Assembly: GCF_003719825.1 (NCBI RefSeq)
Contig: NZ_RIBS01000001.1
Coordinates: forward strand, 1-64,000
DNA: 64,000 nt
Source of the DNA: Montanilutibacter psychrotolerans
GTDB taxonomy: Bacteria > Pseudomonadota > Gammaproteobacteria > Xanthomonadales > Xanthomonadaceae
Direction of reading: 5' to 3'
Under the pieces are notes generated by a model. The model worked only from the letters and a program-made list of their open reading frames with translations. It was not told the DNA's origin and searched no databases. This document shows, piece after piece, positions 1-9,159 of the stretch. The position numbers and the translations under genes were made by a program. The stretch's first letter is position 1; every line of letters begins with the position of its first letter.

Positions 1-66
1 TGAAACGCACATGCGCCGATGGTAGTGTGGCTTAAGCCATGCAAGAGTAGGTCATCGCCAGGGGCT
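1..66 (+). rRNA. rrf: 5S ribosomal RNA, 3' part only
   Basis: The first 66 bases match the 3' half of bacterial 5S rRNA: the segment GCGCCGATGGTAGTGTGG, then a GCAAGAGTAGG stretch and a 3' strand ATCGCCAGGGGC that would pair with the missing 5' end. The gene is cut by the left edge, so the rest of the rRNA operon lies to the left. A strong terminator follows 15 bases later. Confidence 0.95.
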
Positions 67-80
67 TTATTGAAAGGCAA

Positions 81-115
81 CCCCCACCTCGCAAGAGGTG
101 GGGGTTTTGTCTTTT
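81..115 (+). terminator. Rho-independent terminator of the rRNA operon
   Basis: A perfect 10-bp stem, CCCCCACCTC (81-90) with GAGGTGGGGG (95-104), closes a GCAA tetraloop and is followed by TTTTGTCTTTT. It sits directly behind the 5S rRNA gene and would end the rRNA transcript. Confidence 0.95.
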
Positions 116-299
116 CCGGATACAACAACCCACTACGGCCGCCCTCGTGCGGCCGTTTGCGTGTCCGACGTCCCGAGCCGCCACTTGCCGCGGTGAGCGG
201 CCGGAAACTGCGATCTGAAATGGCCATCCAACCGCAGACCCGCCGCATCGCAGCACCACGTTGCGACGGCAGAATGAACGGCCCGAAACTGGGCCGGTT

Positions 300-398
300 G
301 AATCGATCGTGCGCGCTACTACGAGAAACCCCGCGTAGCGGCGGTGCCGCGCTCGGCATCGTCCGGATACCGCCCGGCAGGAATCAGCACGAGCAAGG
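300..398 (+). repeat. Diverged direct repeat, copy A
   Basis: Copy A of an imperfect repeat of about 95 bases. The partner is at 538-631. Shared blocks in the same order are GAATCG, GCGCTACTAC, AGAAAC, GGCGGTGC, TCGGCA and GTCCGGATAC. No coding potential is visible. Confidence 0.65.
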
Positions 399-537
399 AC
401 GGCGACACAAACCACCGGTAATGCGATGCCGCCCGGAACGGGCGCGGCGCTGCAACAGCTATCGGGCCAGTCGCCCGCGGCAACCGAGTCAAACAAGAGA
501 CCACCACAACGGCAATGTTCGAATCTGCGGAACGGCC

Positions 538-631
538 GAATCGTTGTGCGCTACTACAAGAAACTCCGGGTATCGGCGGTGCTGCGTTCGGCAATGTCCG
601 GATACTCCCGGCGAGAATTGGCACCAGCAAG
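538..631 (+). repeat. Diverged direct repeat, copy B
   Basis: Copy B of the imperfect repeat at 300-398, with the same ordered blocks (GAATCG, GCGCTACTAC, AGAAAC, GGCGGTGC, TCGGCA, GTCCGGATAC). Differences are mostly single substitutions and short gaps, so the duplication is old. Confidence 0.65.
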
Positions 632-1376
632 CCCGTCGCGTCCGTCTTCTGCGGTCTTGGGGCGTCCTTCTGCTTTTCGATCGCGAGCCTTCCACGGATA
701 CCACGGCGGTATGCGAGCTACAGCCATCGAGCCATTGCCTGGCAACCACCACGATCGGATGGCAGTGGGCCCGTTCTGGCTTGATCGTGTCCTCTACCAC
801 CGTTTGCGGTCGGCGCCGTGGGCTGCGAATGCGAACGGACAATCCGCCTCTCAAGCATGCCGCGTAGCAGCGTTGTCGCTGGAGGCGTTCTGGCTTGATG
901 GGGCGCTCCCTGCAACCCGGGGAGTCCTGTGCGGATGACGCGCTGGGCGCTGGCCGTCAGACGATGAGCCCCTCGCCTGGTTGGTTGCATGCGCGGACGG
1001 GCAACGACGTGATGGGAGCCGCGGAAGCCTTCTTGCGGCGGGGTGAACTTCGTCGATCAGGTGCTCTTCTGTCCTGAAAGTAGCCCAGGCGACGAGCCTG
1101 TTGCTGGCGTCGGCTGCAGAGCGCGATCGGGCAGTTGAGAACGCGAGGGCGCGGGTTTCGGAAGTCCTGCGCACGGGGCGGAGGATGCCCCTCGCTAGTA
1201 GTAGCCGCACCCGCCGGGCGCTAGAAGCGGAGCCAACCGTGAACCCCGCGCTCTCGGAGCGATCGGTAGTCGCACGAGATCGAGGTAACCAGCCGCTGTC
1301 AGCAAAGGGACGAGTACTGCGCGGTCGACGCTCACGCGCGGCGCGCCGCGACACCGTTAGGCGTCAACCGCGACCA

Positions 1377-1405
1377 ACAAGAAGACCACCGCGAACGGTG
1401 GTCTT
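1377..1405 (-). terminator. Second (distal) copy of the rpiA terminator
   Basis: The stem AAGACCACCG (1382-1391) and CGGTGGTCTT (1396-1405) closes a 4-base loop. Read on the minus strand it is followed by a T-rich run (TCTTCTTGTTGG). It nearly duplicates the terminator at 1502-1531 and lies about 125 bases further from rpiA, so it would act as a back-up. Confidence 0.75.
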
Positions 1406-1501
1406 GGCTGATGATTGGATTGCGTCGAGCGCGCTGTTGCGCGGGAAATCGCGCACTCCATGCCCGCCACCGCCGCGATACCGAAGGCGACAACCGCCAT
1501 C

Positions 1502-1531
1502 AACAAAAAAGACCACCGCGAGCGGTGGTCT
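1502..1531 (-). terminator. Rho-independent terminator of the 5-FCL/EVE/rpiA transcript
   Basis: On the minus strand the stem AGACCACCG/CGGTGGTCT is followed by TTTTTTG. It starts about 45 bases after the rpiA stop codon. The same hairpin and its flanks recur at 1377-1435. Confidence 0.9.
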
Positions 1532-1575
1532 GCGTTGGTGCTTGAATTGCTTCGAGCGCCAGGTAGCGCGGGGAG

Positions 1576-2238
1576 TCAGAAGACTTGCGGAGGCTCGCCG
1601 CCCACGATCACCACGTCGGCGGCGCGGCGGGCGAAGAGGCCGACGCTCACGACGCCGGGGATCTGGTTCAACGCCGCTTCCAGTGCAACCGGGTCCGTGA
1701 TGGCCAGACCGTGGATGTCCAGGATCGCGTTGCCGTTGTCGGTTACCACGCCGCGTTCGTCAGCGCCTTGGCGCCATACCGGTTGTGCGCCCGTCAGCGC
1801 GACGATCCGACGCGCCACCAGACTGCGAGCCATCGGGATCACTTCCACCGGCAGCGGGAATCGGCCCAGCACATCGACGCGTTTGGCCGGGTCGATGATG
1901 CAGATGAACTTCTCGCTCGCCTCGGCAATGATCTTCTCGCGCGTCAGCGCTGCGCCACCGCCCTTGATGAGGCACTTCTTCGGATCGCACTCGTCCGCAC
2001 CGTCGACATACAGCGACAGCGGGCCGGTGCTGTTCAGGTCGAGAACCTCGATGCCGTGCGCGCGCAAGCGCTGCGTGCTCTGCTCGGAGCTCGAGACGGT
2101 GCCGCGGATGCGGTGCTGGATCCGGGCCAGCGCGTCGATGAAGTACGCGACAGTGGATCCGGTGCCGACGCCGACGATCATGCCGTCCTCGACGTAGTCG
2201 ATGGCCTTTTCGCCGGCCAGGCGCTTTGCTTCGGACAT
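1576..2238 (-). CDS. rpiA: Ribose-5-phosphate isomerase A
   Basis: Interconverts ribose 5-phosphate and ribulose 5-phosphate in the non-oxidative pentose phosphate pathway. The 220-residue product has the usual RpiA length. Near the N-terminus it has the [13 protein letters not shown] phosphate-binding loop, then YVDGADECD with the catalytic Asp residues and [14 protein letters not shown] with the catalytic Lys region. The ATG at 2238 gives the family's normal N-terminus ([12 protein letters not shown]); a longer in-frame extension upstream overlaps the EVE gene and is rejected. It starts 8 bases after the EVE-domain gene and is the last gene of its operon. Its partner enzyme transketolase is also in this window (57442-59430). 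Confidence 0.97.
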   Translation of the reverse strand: MSEAKRLAGEKAIDYVEDGMIVGVGTGSTVAYFIDALARIQHRIRGTVSSSEQSTQRLRAHGIEVLDLNSTGPLSLYVDGADECDPKKCLIKGGGAALTREKIIAEASEKFICIIDPAKRVDVLGRFPLPVEVIPMARSLVARRIVALTGAQPVWRQGADERGVVTDNGNAILDIHGLAITDPVALEAALNQIPGVVSVGLFARRAADVVIVGGEPPQVF

Positions 2239-2246
2239 GGTCGTGC

Positions 2247-2713
<467 letters not shown>

Positions 2714-2717
<4 letters not shown>

Positions 2718-3301
2718 GCGTCAGCCATGCGGAAGTCGAACGTCTGGGATTCGGTGCATGCGGCGTCGAGCGTGACGTCCCAGTGGGCGGGCTCGATCTC
2801 GTCGACCTGCTGCGTCGAGAACGCGGCGCCAACCAGCCACGGCGGCGCAGGGGCTTCGTGGCGGAACGCGAAGCCGCGATCGTACCAGCCGCCCCCCATG
2901 CCGAGCCGGCGTCCGCGGCTGTCGAAGCCGGTCAGCGGCATCACCACCATCGCCATCTGGGCGGGGTCAAGCAACGAGGTGGGCGAGAGGTCGGGCTCGG
3001 GGATGCCGTAGCGATTGGTCACCAAGGCATCGCCAGGACGCCACGGAGCAAAACGCAACGTGTCCCCGTCGAGCACGGGCAGGCAATAGACGCAGTCGCT
3101 GGGCAACTTGAGCTGCCAGCTGTGCAGCGCGATCTCGCCATCCATGGCCCAGTAGCCTGCGACATACCCAGCAGACGGTGCGAACGGAAGGGCAAGCAGG
3201 CGCGCCGCCAATGCGTCGGCGGCAGCAATTCGAATGCTGGCAGGGAGCGCGCGACGGCGATCACGCAACTCGCGGCGTAGCGCCGCTCGGTCAACACGCA
3301 T
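2714..3301 (-). CDS. fau: 5-formyltetrahydrofolate cyclo-ligase
   Basis: ATP-dependent conversion of 5-formyl-THF to 5,10-methenyl-THF, which salvages folate. The product is 195 residues, normal for the family. It begins MRVDRAALRRELRDRRRALP and has the C-terminal GRRLGMGGGWYDRGF motif that binds phosphate and substrate. I chose the ATG at 3301; the frame remains open upstream into the 6S RNA, but that part is not protein-like. It lies directly downstream of the 6S RNA gene, the conserved ssrS-ygfA arrangement of gammaproteobacteria, and overlaps the EVE gene by 4 bases. Confidence 0.95.
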
Positions 3302-3393
3302 GCGGCGCGATCCATGGTGAGGAGGTGTTTCGCGCGGAGTCGGCGACAAGCGTGCGACAGCACGCGCGCCGATCAGCCGTGGCGACAAAAAAA

Positions 3394-3577
3394 TATCCTC
3401 CGCCGTGGCGATGCGCGCGAAACGACCTTGAACCGGGGGTTCAAGTGGGGGCGCTTGGCGGCCGTCGGGCTTCCCGCTACAAGGCGGACCTGCACTCCGG
3501 GCTGTCGTTGCACCCCCGCGGTCGCAATTAAGGGACAAGGCGAATGTTTGCGCACGCCGTCGTCCACAGCAGAGGAC
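3394..3577 (-). ncRNA. ssrS: 6S RNA, regulator of sigma-70 RNA polymerase
   Basis: About 184 bases, minus strand, between zapA and the 5-FCL gene, where 6S RNA lies in gammaproteobacteria. The two ends pair: TCCTCTGCTGTGG at the 5' end (3564-3576) with CCACGGCGGAGGA at the 3' end (3396-3408), using G-U pairs, followed by seven T. The inner arm TTGAACCCCCGGTTCAA resembles the E. coli 6S arm with TTGAACC/GGTTCAA. A TATACT -10 box (3584-3589) places the start near 3577. 6S RNA mimics an open promoter and holds the sigma-70 holoenzyme in stationary phase. No protein evidence exists for this stretch. Confidence 0.9.
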
Positions 3578-3583
3578 GAGCGA

Positions 3584-3589
3584 AGTATA
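3584..3589 (-). promoter_or_regulatory. -10 box of the 6S RNA promoter
   Basis: TATACT on the minus strand, seven bases before the predicted 5' end of the 6S RNA. No good -35 box was seen at the expected distance. Confidence 0.7.
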
Positions 3590-3829
3590 GCGTCCACTCC
3601 GTCAGACGAGAATCCGTTTGTCGGCATGACGCGCAAACGGTTGGCTTGCGCATTGCATACGTCGCGTTCGTCCATCCGTACAAGATCCGATCGGTGCGGC
3701 GATGCAGCCTGGAAACGTCGAGTCCGTCACGCATGTCGTCGCATGCGCTCACCGCAACACCGTAACGCCGCTGGATGAGCGTCGTCGTTCGCCGCGCTAC
3801 GCATGACGCGTTGCGCGCGCGTCACTGGC

Positions 3830-4129
3830 TTAGCGAGGCGGCGTCTCGAACAGGCTGTCCAGGCGCCGATGCAGGTCGCCGAGCGTGCGGGACAGTTCGC
3901 GATCTCGCTGGGTTGCGTCGTCGCGCAACAGTTGCAGTTCGTGTGCGAAGTTGAGCGCTGCCAGAACGGCGACGCGATCCAGGGCCGCCATGCGGTTGTC
4001 GCCGCGGATCTCGCGCATCTTGCTGTCGAGCAGCTTCGCGGCCGCCATCAGGCTGTCACGTTCGTCGGGTTCGCAGCCAACGGTGTACTCGCGATCGAGA
4101 AGGCGGATGCTGACCGGGGTACTGCTCAC
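3830..4129 (-). CDS. zapA: Cell division protein ZapA
   Basis: A 99-residue FtsZ-ring stabiliser. It has the ZapA pattern: PVSIRLLDREYTVGCEPDE near the start, then LMAAAKLLDSKMREIR and a long C-terminal helix (HELQLLRDDATQRDRELS) that forms the coiled-coil dimer. The GTG at 4129 overlaps the stop of the ZapB-like gene (GTGA), so the pair is translationally coupled. An upstream in-frame extension would overlap most of that neighbour and is rejected. The 6S RNA gene lies about 250 bases downstream on the same strand. Confidence 0.93.
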   Translation of the reverse strand: MSSTPVSIRLLDREYTVGCEPDERDSLMAAAKLLDSKMREIRGDNRMAALDRVAVLAALNFAHELQLLRDDATQRDRELSRTLGDLHRRLDSLFETPPR

Positions 4130-4347
4130 GTGTGCTGCTCCAGCGACTTGAGCCGCGCGATCATCGCCTCGACACGGGTGCGTGCCTGCTCGTTCTTGGC
4201 CAACAGCGCCGAGCGCTCGCCGGCGAGGTGCTCCTGCTGCTGGCGCAGGCTTCGGTTCTCTTCGCCGAGTCGGCGCATGCATTCGGCCAGCTCGTCAATG
4301 CGGGCGGTCAGCGATTGCAGCTGGGCGAGGAGGTCGGCACGGTCCAT
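4126..4347 (-). CDS. ZapB-like coiled-coil protein (TIGR02449 family)
   Basis: A 73-residue, almost wholly helical protein with heptad repeats (LLAQLQSLTARIDELAECM, then RLGEENRSLRQQQEHL). Short coiled-coil proteins of this type are regularly encoded just before zapA and are thought to act at the Z-ring like ZapB. The stop overlaps the GTG start of zapA. Family membership is inferred from size, coiled coil and position; no catalytic motif is expected. Confidence 0.85.
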   Translation of the reverse strand: MDRADLLAQLQSLTARIDELAECMRRLGEENRSLRQQQEHLAGERSALLAKNEQARTRVEAMIARLKSLEQHT

Positions 4348-4453
4348 TCCGGCACGATAGGCAGGGCCATGAAGGCGGTCAAGCTGGAGGGCGGCGAACC
4401 GCGCCAGGGCGCACGTCCGAGGCCTCGCTCAGCCGGTGGGCGGGCGCCGCCGG

Positions 4454-7400
4454 TCATTCCGCCGCCGCCATCCGCGCCTGGATGAATTCCAGGCATTGCG
4501 CCGATTCCAGCGGACGGGCGAACCAGTAGCCCTGGATCTCGTCGCAGTCCTGATCACGCAGGAACATCATCTGCGCTTCGGTCTCCACCCCCTCGGCCAC
4601 CACGGTCAGGCCGAGGGAATGCGCCATGGTGATGACGGTCGTGACGATGGCCGCATCGTCCGAGTCGCGGCCCAGGTCCGAGACAAACGCCTTGTCGATC
4701 TTGAGCGTGGTGATGGGCAAGCGCTTGAGGTAGGCCAACGACGAATACCCCGTGCCGAAATCGTCGATCGCCAGGCCGATGCCCAGCTGGCGGAAGGCCT
4801 GCAGCGATTCCGCTGTCTGCCCGGCGTTGGCCATGATCACGCTCTCGGTCAGCTCGATCTCGAACAGCCGTCCCGGCACACCGGTCTCGACCAGCGTGCG
4901 CGCCACCACCGCCGGCAACTCGCCGCGCAGCAATTGCAGCGCCGATACGTTGACCGCCATCGACAGGTTTTCCAGTCCCAGGCCGCGCCACCGCTGCAGC
5001 GTGCGGCAGGCTTCGCCCAGCACCCACTCGCCGATCTCGTGGATGAGCCCGGTCTCCTCCGCCAGCGGGATGAACCGCATCGGTGGGATCTCGCCGTGCT
5101 CCGGGCTGGACCATCGCAACAGGGCTTCGACGCCCGTCACCTGGCCGGTGGCCAGTGACATGCGCGGCTGGAACACCAGGCGCAGTTCATTGCGTTCGAT
5201 CACCTTCCGCAGTGCCGCCGACATCGTCGCGCGGCGACGGATCTCGATGTCCATCGCTTCGGTGTAGCGCATGTACGTGCGGCGGCCCAATGCCTTGGCC
5301 TGATACATCGCAACGTCGGCGAACTTCAGCAGGTCGGTGGGTACCTGCGCATGGTCGGGGTACAGACTGATGCCGATCGACGGCGAGATCACCACGTCGT
5401 GGCGTTCGTCGAAGTCGAGCGGGGCGTCGAACGCCGCGATCAGGCTGCGCGCCATCGCCTCGGCATCGTCCGGGTTGTCGATGCTCTCCAGCACCACGGT
5501 GAACTCGTCGCCGCCGAGCCGCGCGACCGTGTGCTCCTGGCCCACCGTCTGCTGCAGGCGCGTGGCGGCCGCGCGCAGGATGCGATCGCCGGCCGCGTGG
5601 CCGAGCGAATCGTTGACGTCCTTGAAGTGGTCCAGGTCGAGGAACAGGACGGCGATGCGATGGTGGTGTCGACGCGCGCGCACGATCGCGCGCGACAGGC
5701 GCTCCGACAGCAGCGTGCGATTGGGCAGGCTGGTCAGCGTGTCGTAGTTGGCCAGGTAACGGAGCTCCTGCTCGGCGCGCTTCTGGTCGGTGATGTCGGT
5801 CACCACCGCCACGTACAGGCTGTGTTGGCCGGCGGCGTCGAGCACCGCGCTGCTCTGCAGCCAGCACAGGAACTCGCTGCCGTCCTTGCGCTGTTGCCAG
5901 ATCTCGCCCGACCAGCGACCGCTGCGAAGCAGTTCTTCGCGCAGTTCGCGGTAGAAGCCGGGATCGTGTTGCTGGCTGTCGATCAGGGCCGTTGGCTTGC
6001 CGATCACCTCGGTATCGCGGTAGCCGGTCATGCGTGCGAACGCGGGATTGATCGACACGAACTGGAAGTCGCGATCGAACACCGCCACCGCTTCGGCCAT
6101 GCTGCGCAGCACTTCGCTGGAGATGCGCCGCTCGCGTTCGGCGCTGCGGCTTGCGCTGATGTCGCGTGCGGTGCCGGCGACACGCAACACGCGTCCATCG
6201 CGGCCACGTTCGACCGCGCGGCCGCGCGCACGAATCCAGCTCCAGCCTCCGGCGCTGTTGCGTGCGCGATGCTCCGACAGGAACAGCGGCGTGTTGCCAC
6301 GCAGGTGCTCGCGCAGTTGTTCGAGTACGTGGGGCAGGTCGTCGGGATGGACGTGGTGATCGCTGTCGAAATGGGTGTCCACGTCGATCTCGGGCGTATC
6401 GCCCTGGTGTTCGACGGCCCGCATGCGGTGCATCTCGCGTCGACCCAGGTCGTAGTCCCAGAACTGTTCACCCGACGCCCACAGGGCGAGCTTGAGGCGC
6501 TCCTCGCGTTCGCGGATCTGCTGGAAATAGCCCTGCTCGCGGCTGCGATGCAGGTGCCATCGCCAGCCCAGTGCAATCACCCCGCCGATACACGCCAGCA
6601 CGAACAGCAGGATCGACAGCGGGTGTCGCCACAGCGGCGGCGCGACGCGCACCGGAACCTTGAGTTCCTGGTCGCTCCAACTGCCCTGGCGATTGCCGGC
6701 CTGCGCGCGGAACGTGTAACGGCCGGGCGGCAGGCGCGAGTAGGTAATGTCCGTGCGTCCGGCGTTGTCGATCCAGTTGCGATCGAATCCTTCCATCCGG
6801 TAGCGATAACGCACCTGGGTAGACGGCGCGTAGTCCAGTGCGCCGATGCGCAGACGCAACAGCGAAGCGCCCGCGGGTACCTCGATGCTGCTCGCCCTCC
6901 ATTGCGTGCCTTCCGCGTCGGCATCGGGGTCGGCGTCGCTGGCCGCGTCGCCGGAGCGGGCGGCCAACAGGCGCAGCGGCGCGGCCGGGCGCGTGTCGTT
7001 GAGTTGCGCCGGATTGAACACGTTGAATCCGCGGACGCCGCCGAACACCAGGCGTCCGTCGCGCAGGCGGGCGACGGCACCGCCGTTGAACTCGAAGTCC
7101 TGCAGGCCATCGGCCATGCCGTAGTTGCTGGCCGTGCCGGTGCGCAGGTCGAACCGCGTGATGCCCGCGTCCGTGCCGAGCCAGAGCTGTCCGCGTCCGG
7201 ACTGCGCGATCGAGTACACCATCGGGACAGGCCGCTTGCCCAGTGCGTCGGCCAGCGGATGGCTGAAACCGATGCGGCCGTCGGCGCCCTCGACCACGCG
7301 GCTCAATCCCGCTTGACCGCCGATCCACACGGTGCCGTCCATGCCCAGGTGCAGGGCGCGGACGAGGTTGCCCGCCAGGCTCGTGGGGTCACCGGGGGCG

Positions 7401-9040
7401 TGGCGGAAATGGCGCAGGCGGCCGGTGGTCGGATCCAGCACGTCCAGTCCGTCGGCGGTGCCGAACCAGATCCGGCCACGGCGATCCTGGAGCAATGCGT
7501 GCACGTCGGGATGCGAGAGCTTGCGTGGGTCGCCGTCGCGATGGCTGTAACTGACCAGGCGCTTGCTGTCAGCCCGGTACGACAGCGCGCCCTGGCCCAG
7601 CGTGCCGATCCAGAGATTGCCCTGGCGGTCGACCATCAGGCTGCGCAGCATCGAGTTGCCGAACACGCCCAGCGGCACCTGGGTGGCGCGCCGTGTGGCC
7701 GGATCGAGCTGCAGCAGGCCATTGCTGGTGGCCAGCCACAGGCGGCCCTGGCCTGCGTCGGCGAGCGCCATGGTGCGTCGGAACTGCTTGCCGGGCTCTG
7801 GCACCAGCGGCAGGACCGCACTCCAGTCGTCGAAGCGGTCGGCGGTCAGGTCGTAGCGCAGCAGGCGGGCGTTGTCGGTGCTCAGCCACAACGCCTGCGA
7901 GTCCTGCGCGGGCAGGATCGAGCGGATGCTGTCGTCGGCCGCGGGGTTGTCGGTCCGGCCACTGGCGCCATCGAGCACGTAGCGAAAGCGCGTGCCGAGC
8001 GGATCGGTCACCGCCACGCCGCGGAACTGGCCACCGATCCACAGCATGCCGCCGCGATCGACCATCAGGCTGGTGACGGTGTTCTCGGGCAGCGTGTGCT
8101 CGATCATCTGCTGCTCGTCGACGGTCTGGGCCTTGCCAGTGCCGGGGTCGAAGCGACGCAACCCCCGGCCAAACACCGACAGCCACAGGCGGCCGTCGGG
8201 GGCCTGGGCGATGGCGCGGATCTCGGACTGATCGTAGAGGGAGGCGTTGGGCCCGGGCCAGGCGGCAATCTGCTTGCCGCTGGAGTCCAACCGGAACAGG
8301 CCATCGACTCGACCGATCCACAGCCGACCGGAGCGGTCGATCAGCAGGCTGCGGGTCGTCCACGGCGGCCCGACCAATGTCGGACGCTGGTTCTCGATCT
8401 TGTACAGGCCGGCGGCGCTGGCAAACCAGATCACGCCGGCGCGGTCCACCACCAACTGCTGCCATGGCGCATCGCGCAGGCGTGCGGAATCGAGCGCGAG
8501 CACGCTGCTGCGCGCACCGGTGGCCGGATCCAGCACCTCCAGCCCGGCCGCGGTGCCGATCCAGATGCGGCCGGCATGCGGCAGCAACGCCATCACCTGG
8601 TAGTGCGCGCGGCCGGCGGCCTGGCCCGTCGCGTACCGTCGGATTTGACCGTTGGTCAGGTCGAGGCGGGCGACGTACTGTGAATAGGTGCCGACCCACA
8701 GCGCGCGCCCGGATTCGACCGCGAGCGCGGTGATGTAGTTGTCCGGCAGGCTGTCGCTGGCGCGGGGATCGTGGCGGAATGCCAGGAAGCGCTGGCCGTC
8801 GTACCGTTGCAGGCCACCCTGGGTCCCGACCCAGATGAATCCCTGGCGGTCCTGGGTGATCGCGGTGACCGAGGTCTGGACCAGGCCGCGGTCGCGGCCG
8901 AGCTGCTCGAAATAGAAGTCGCGCGTGGTCGCATTCGCCACCGGTGCGAGAGCCAGCCCAAGCAGGGCTTGCCCACACAGCAGCAGGGCCAGGAGCCCGG
9001 CACGGCAAAAAGCGGAAAGGCGGTTCGAGCGCACGAGCAC
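4454..9040 (-). CDS. Periplasmic-propeller sensor with PAS, GGDEF and EAL domains
   Basis: A 1528-residue membrane sensor of cyclic-di-GMP turnover. A signal peptide (1-37) is followed by two-component-regulator propeller repeats (about 40-690, recurring WIGT/WFGT blades), a Y_Y_Y domain (about 735-798), one membrane helix (805-827), two PAS domains (about 847-965 and 975-1090), GGDEF (motif 1176-1180) and EAL (motif EALLRW at 1305; ELTES, DDFGTGYSS at 1426). All core EAL residues are present, so phosphodiesterase activity is likely. The GGDEF domain lacks the RxxD inhibitory site: the equivalent positions read GQEH. The propeller probably senses a periplasmic ligand, unknown here. It is encoded divergently from the YgfB-like gene. 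Confidence 0.93.
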   Translation of the reverse strand: MLVRSNRLSAFCRAGLLALLLCGQALLGLALAPVANATTRDFYFEQLGRDRGLVQTSVTAITQDRQGFIWVGTQGGLQRYDGQRFLAFRHDPRASDSLPDNYITALAVESGRALWVGTYSQYVARLDLTNGQIRRYATGQAAGRAHYQVMALLPHAGRIWIGTAAGLEVLDPATGARSSVLALDSARLRDAPWQQLVVDRAGVIWFASAAGLYKIENQRPTLVGPPWTTRSLLIDRSGRLWIGRVDGLFRLDSSGKQIAAWPGPNASLYDQSEIRAIAQAPDGRLWLSVFGRGLRRFDPGTGKAQTVDEQQMIEHTLPENTVTSLMVDRGGMLWIGGQFRGVAVTDPLGTRFRYVLDGASGRTDNPAADDSIRSILPAQDSQALWLSTDNARLLRYDLTADRFDDWSAVLPLVPEPGKQFRRTMALADAGQGRLWLATSNGLLQLDPATRRATQVPLGVFGNSMLRSLMVDRQGNLWIGTLGQGALSYRADSKRLVSYSHRDGDPRKLSHPDVHALLQDRRGRIWFGTADGLDVLDPTTGRLRHFRHAPGDPTSLAGNLVRALHLGMDGTVWIGGQAGLSRVVEGADGRIGFSHPLADALGKRPVPMVYSIAQSGRGQLWLGTDAGITRFDLRTGTASNYGMADGLQDFEFNGGAVARLRDGRLVFGGVRGFNVFNPAQLNDTRPAAPLRLLAARSGDAASDADPDADAEGTQWRASSIEVPAGASLLRLRIGALDYAPSTQVRYRYRMEGFDRNWIDNAGRTDITYSRLPPGRYTFRAQAGNRQGSWSDQELKVPVRVAPPLWRHPLSILLFVLACIGGVIALGWRWHLHRSREQGYFQQIREREERLKLALWASGEQFWDYDLGRREMHRMRAVEHQGDTPEIDVDTHFDSDHHVHPDDLPHVLEQLREHLRGNTPLFLSEHRARNSAGGWSWIRARGRAVERGRDGRVLRVAGTARDISASRSAERERRISSEVLRSMAEAVAVFDRDFQFVSINPAFARMTGYRDTEVIGKPTALIDSQQHDPGFYRELREELLRSGRWSGEIWQQRKDGSEFLCWLQSSAVLDAAGQHSLYVAVVTDITDQKRAEQELRYLANYDTLTSLPNRTLLSERLSRAIVRARRHHHRIAVLFLDLDHFKDVNDSLGHAAGDRILRAAATRLQQTVGQEHTVARLGGDEFTVVLESIDNPDDAEAMARSLIAAFDAPLDFDERHDVVISPSIGISLYPDHAQVPTDLLKFADVAMYQAKALGRRTYMRYTEAMDIEIRRRATMSAALRKVIERNELRLVFQPRMSLATGQVTGVEALLRWSSPEHGEIPPMRFIPLAEETGLIHEIGEWVLGEACRTLQRWRGLGLENLSMAVNVSALQLLRGELPAVVARTLVETGVPGRLFEIELTESVIMANAGQTAESLQAFRQLGIGLAIDDFGTGYSSLAYLKRLPITTLKIDKAFVSDLGRDSDDAAIVTTVITMAHSLGLTVVAEGVETEAQMMFLRDQDCDEIQGYWFARPLESAQCLEFIQARMAAAE

Positions 9041-9127
9041 CGAGGGGCTAGCGTGTCAGGGGCCCAGTGTAGGCAGCCACCGCCAAGCGCGCCAATGCCG
9101 CGCGGGTTGGGTCGCTGTCACCGTTGC

Positions 9128-9133
9128 TACACT
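9128..9133 (+). promoter_or_regulatory. Extended -10 box before the YgfB-like gene
   Basis: TACACT preceded by TG with one base between, the extended -10 form. It lies 26 bases before the GTG start at 9160. No convincing -35 box was identified. Confidence 0.5.
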
Positions 9134-9159
9134 GCGATACCTCTCACACAACCATCACC

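Larger units (their letters stand above)
116..1375. other. Gene-poor region downstream of the rRNA operon
   Basis: About 1.26 kb without a credible gene. Open frames exist on both strands, but they are arginine-rich, overlap each other, lack ribosome-binding sites and resemble no family I know. The visible structure is a diverged direct repeat: roughly 300-398 and 538-631 share GCGCTACTAC, then AGAAAC, then GTCCGGATAC, then a CAGCA/CAGCAAG-like end, about 237 bases apart. A 13-base word GTTCTGGCTTGAT also recurs at 773 and 887. No tRNA was recognised. It reads as decayed or repeat-derived spacer DNA. Confidence 0.6.

Noticed and set aside
116-1375. tRNA genes downstream of the rRNA operon.
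   Set aside because: No cloverleaf with an intact T-arm (GTTCRA) and acceptor pair could be found by eye.
5351-8683. Long open frame (about 1110 codons) on the plus strand opposite the propeller sensor gene.
   Set aside because: It is antisense to a protein with clear domains, is rich in Ala, Arg, Gln and His as expected from the complementary strand of high-GC genes, and has no family resemblance.
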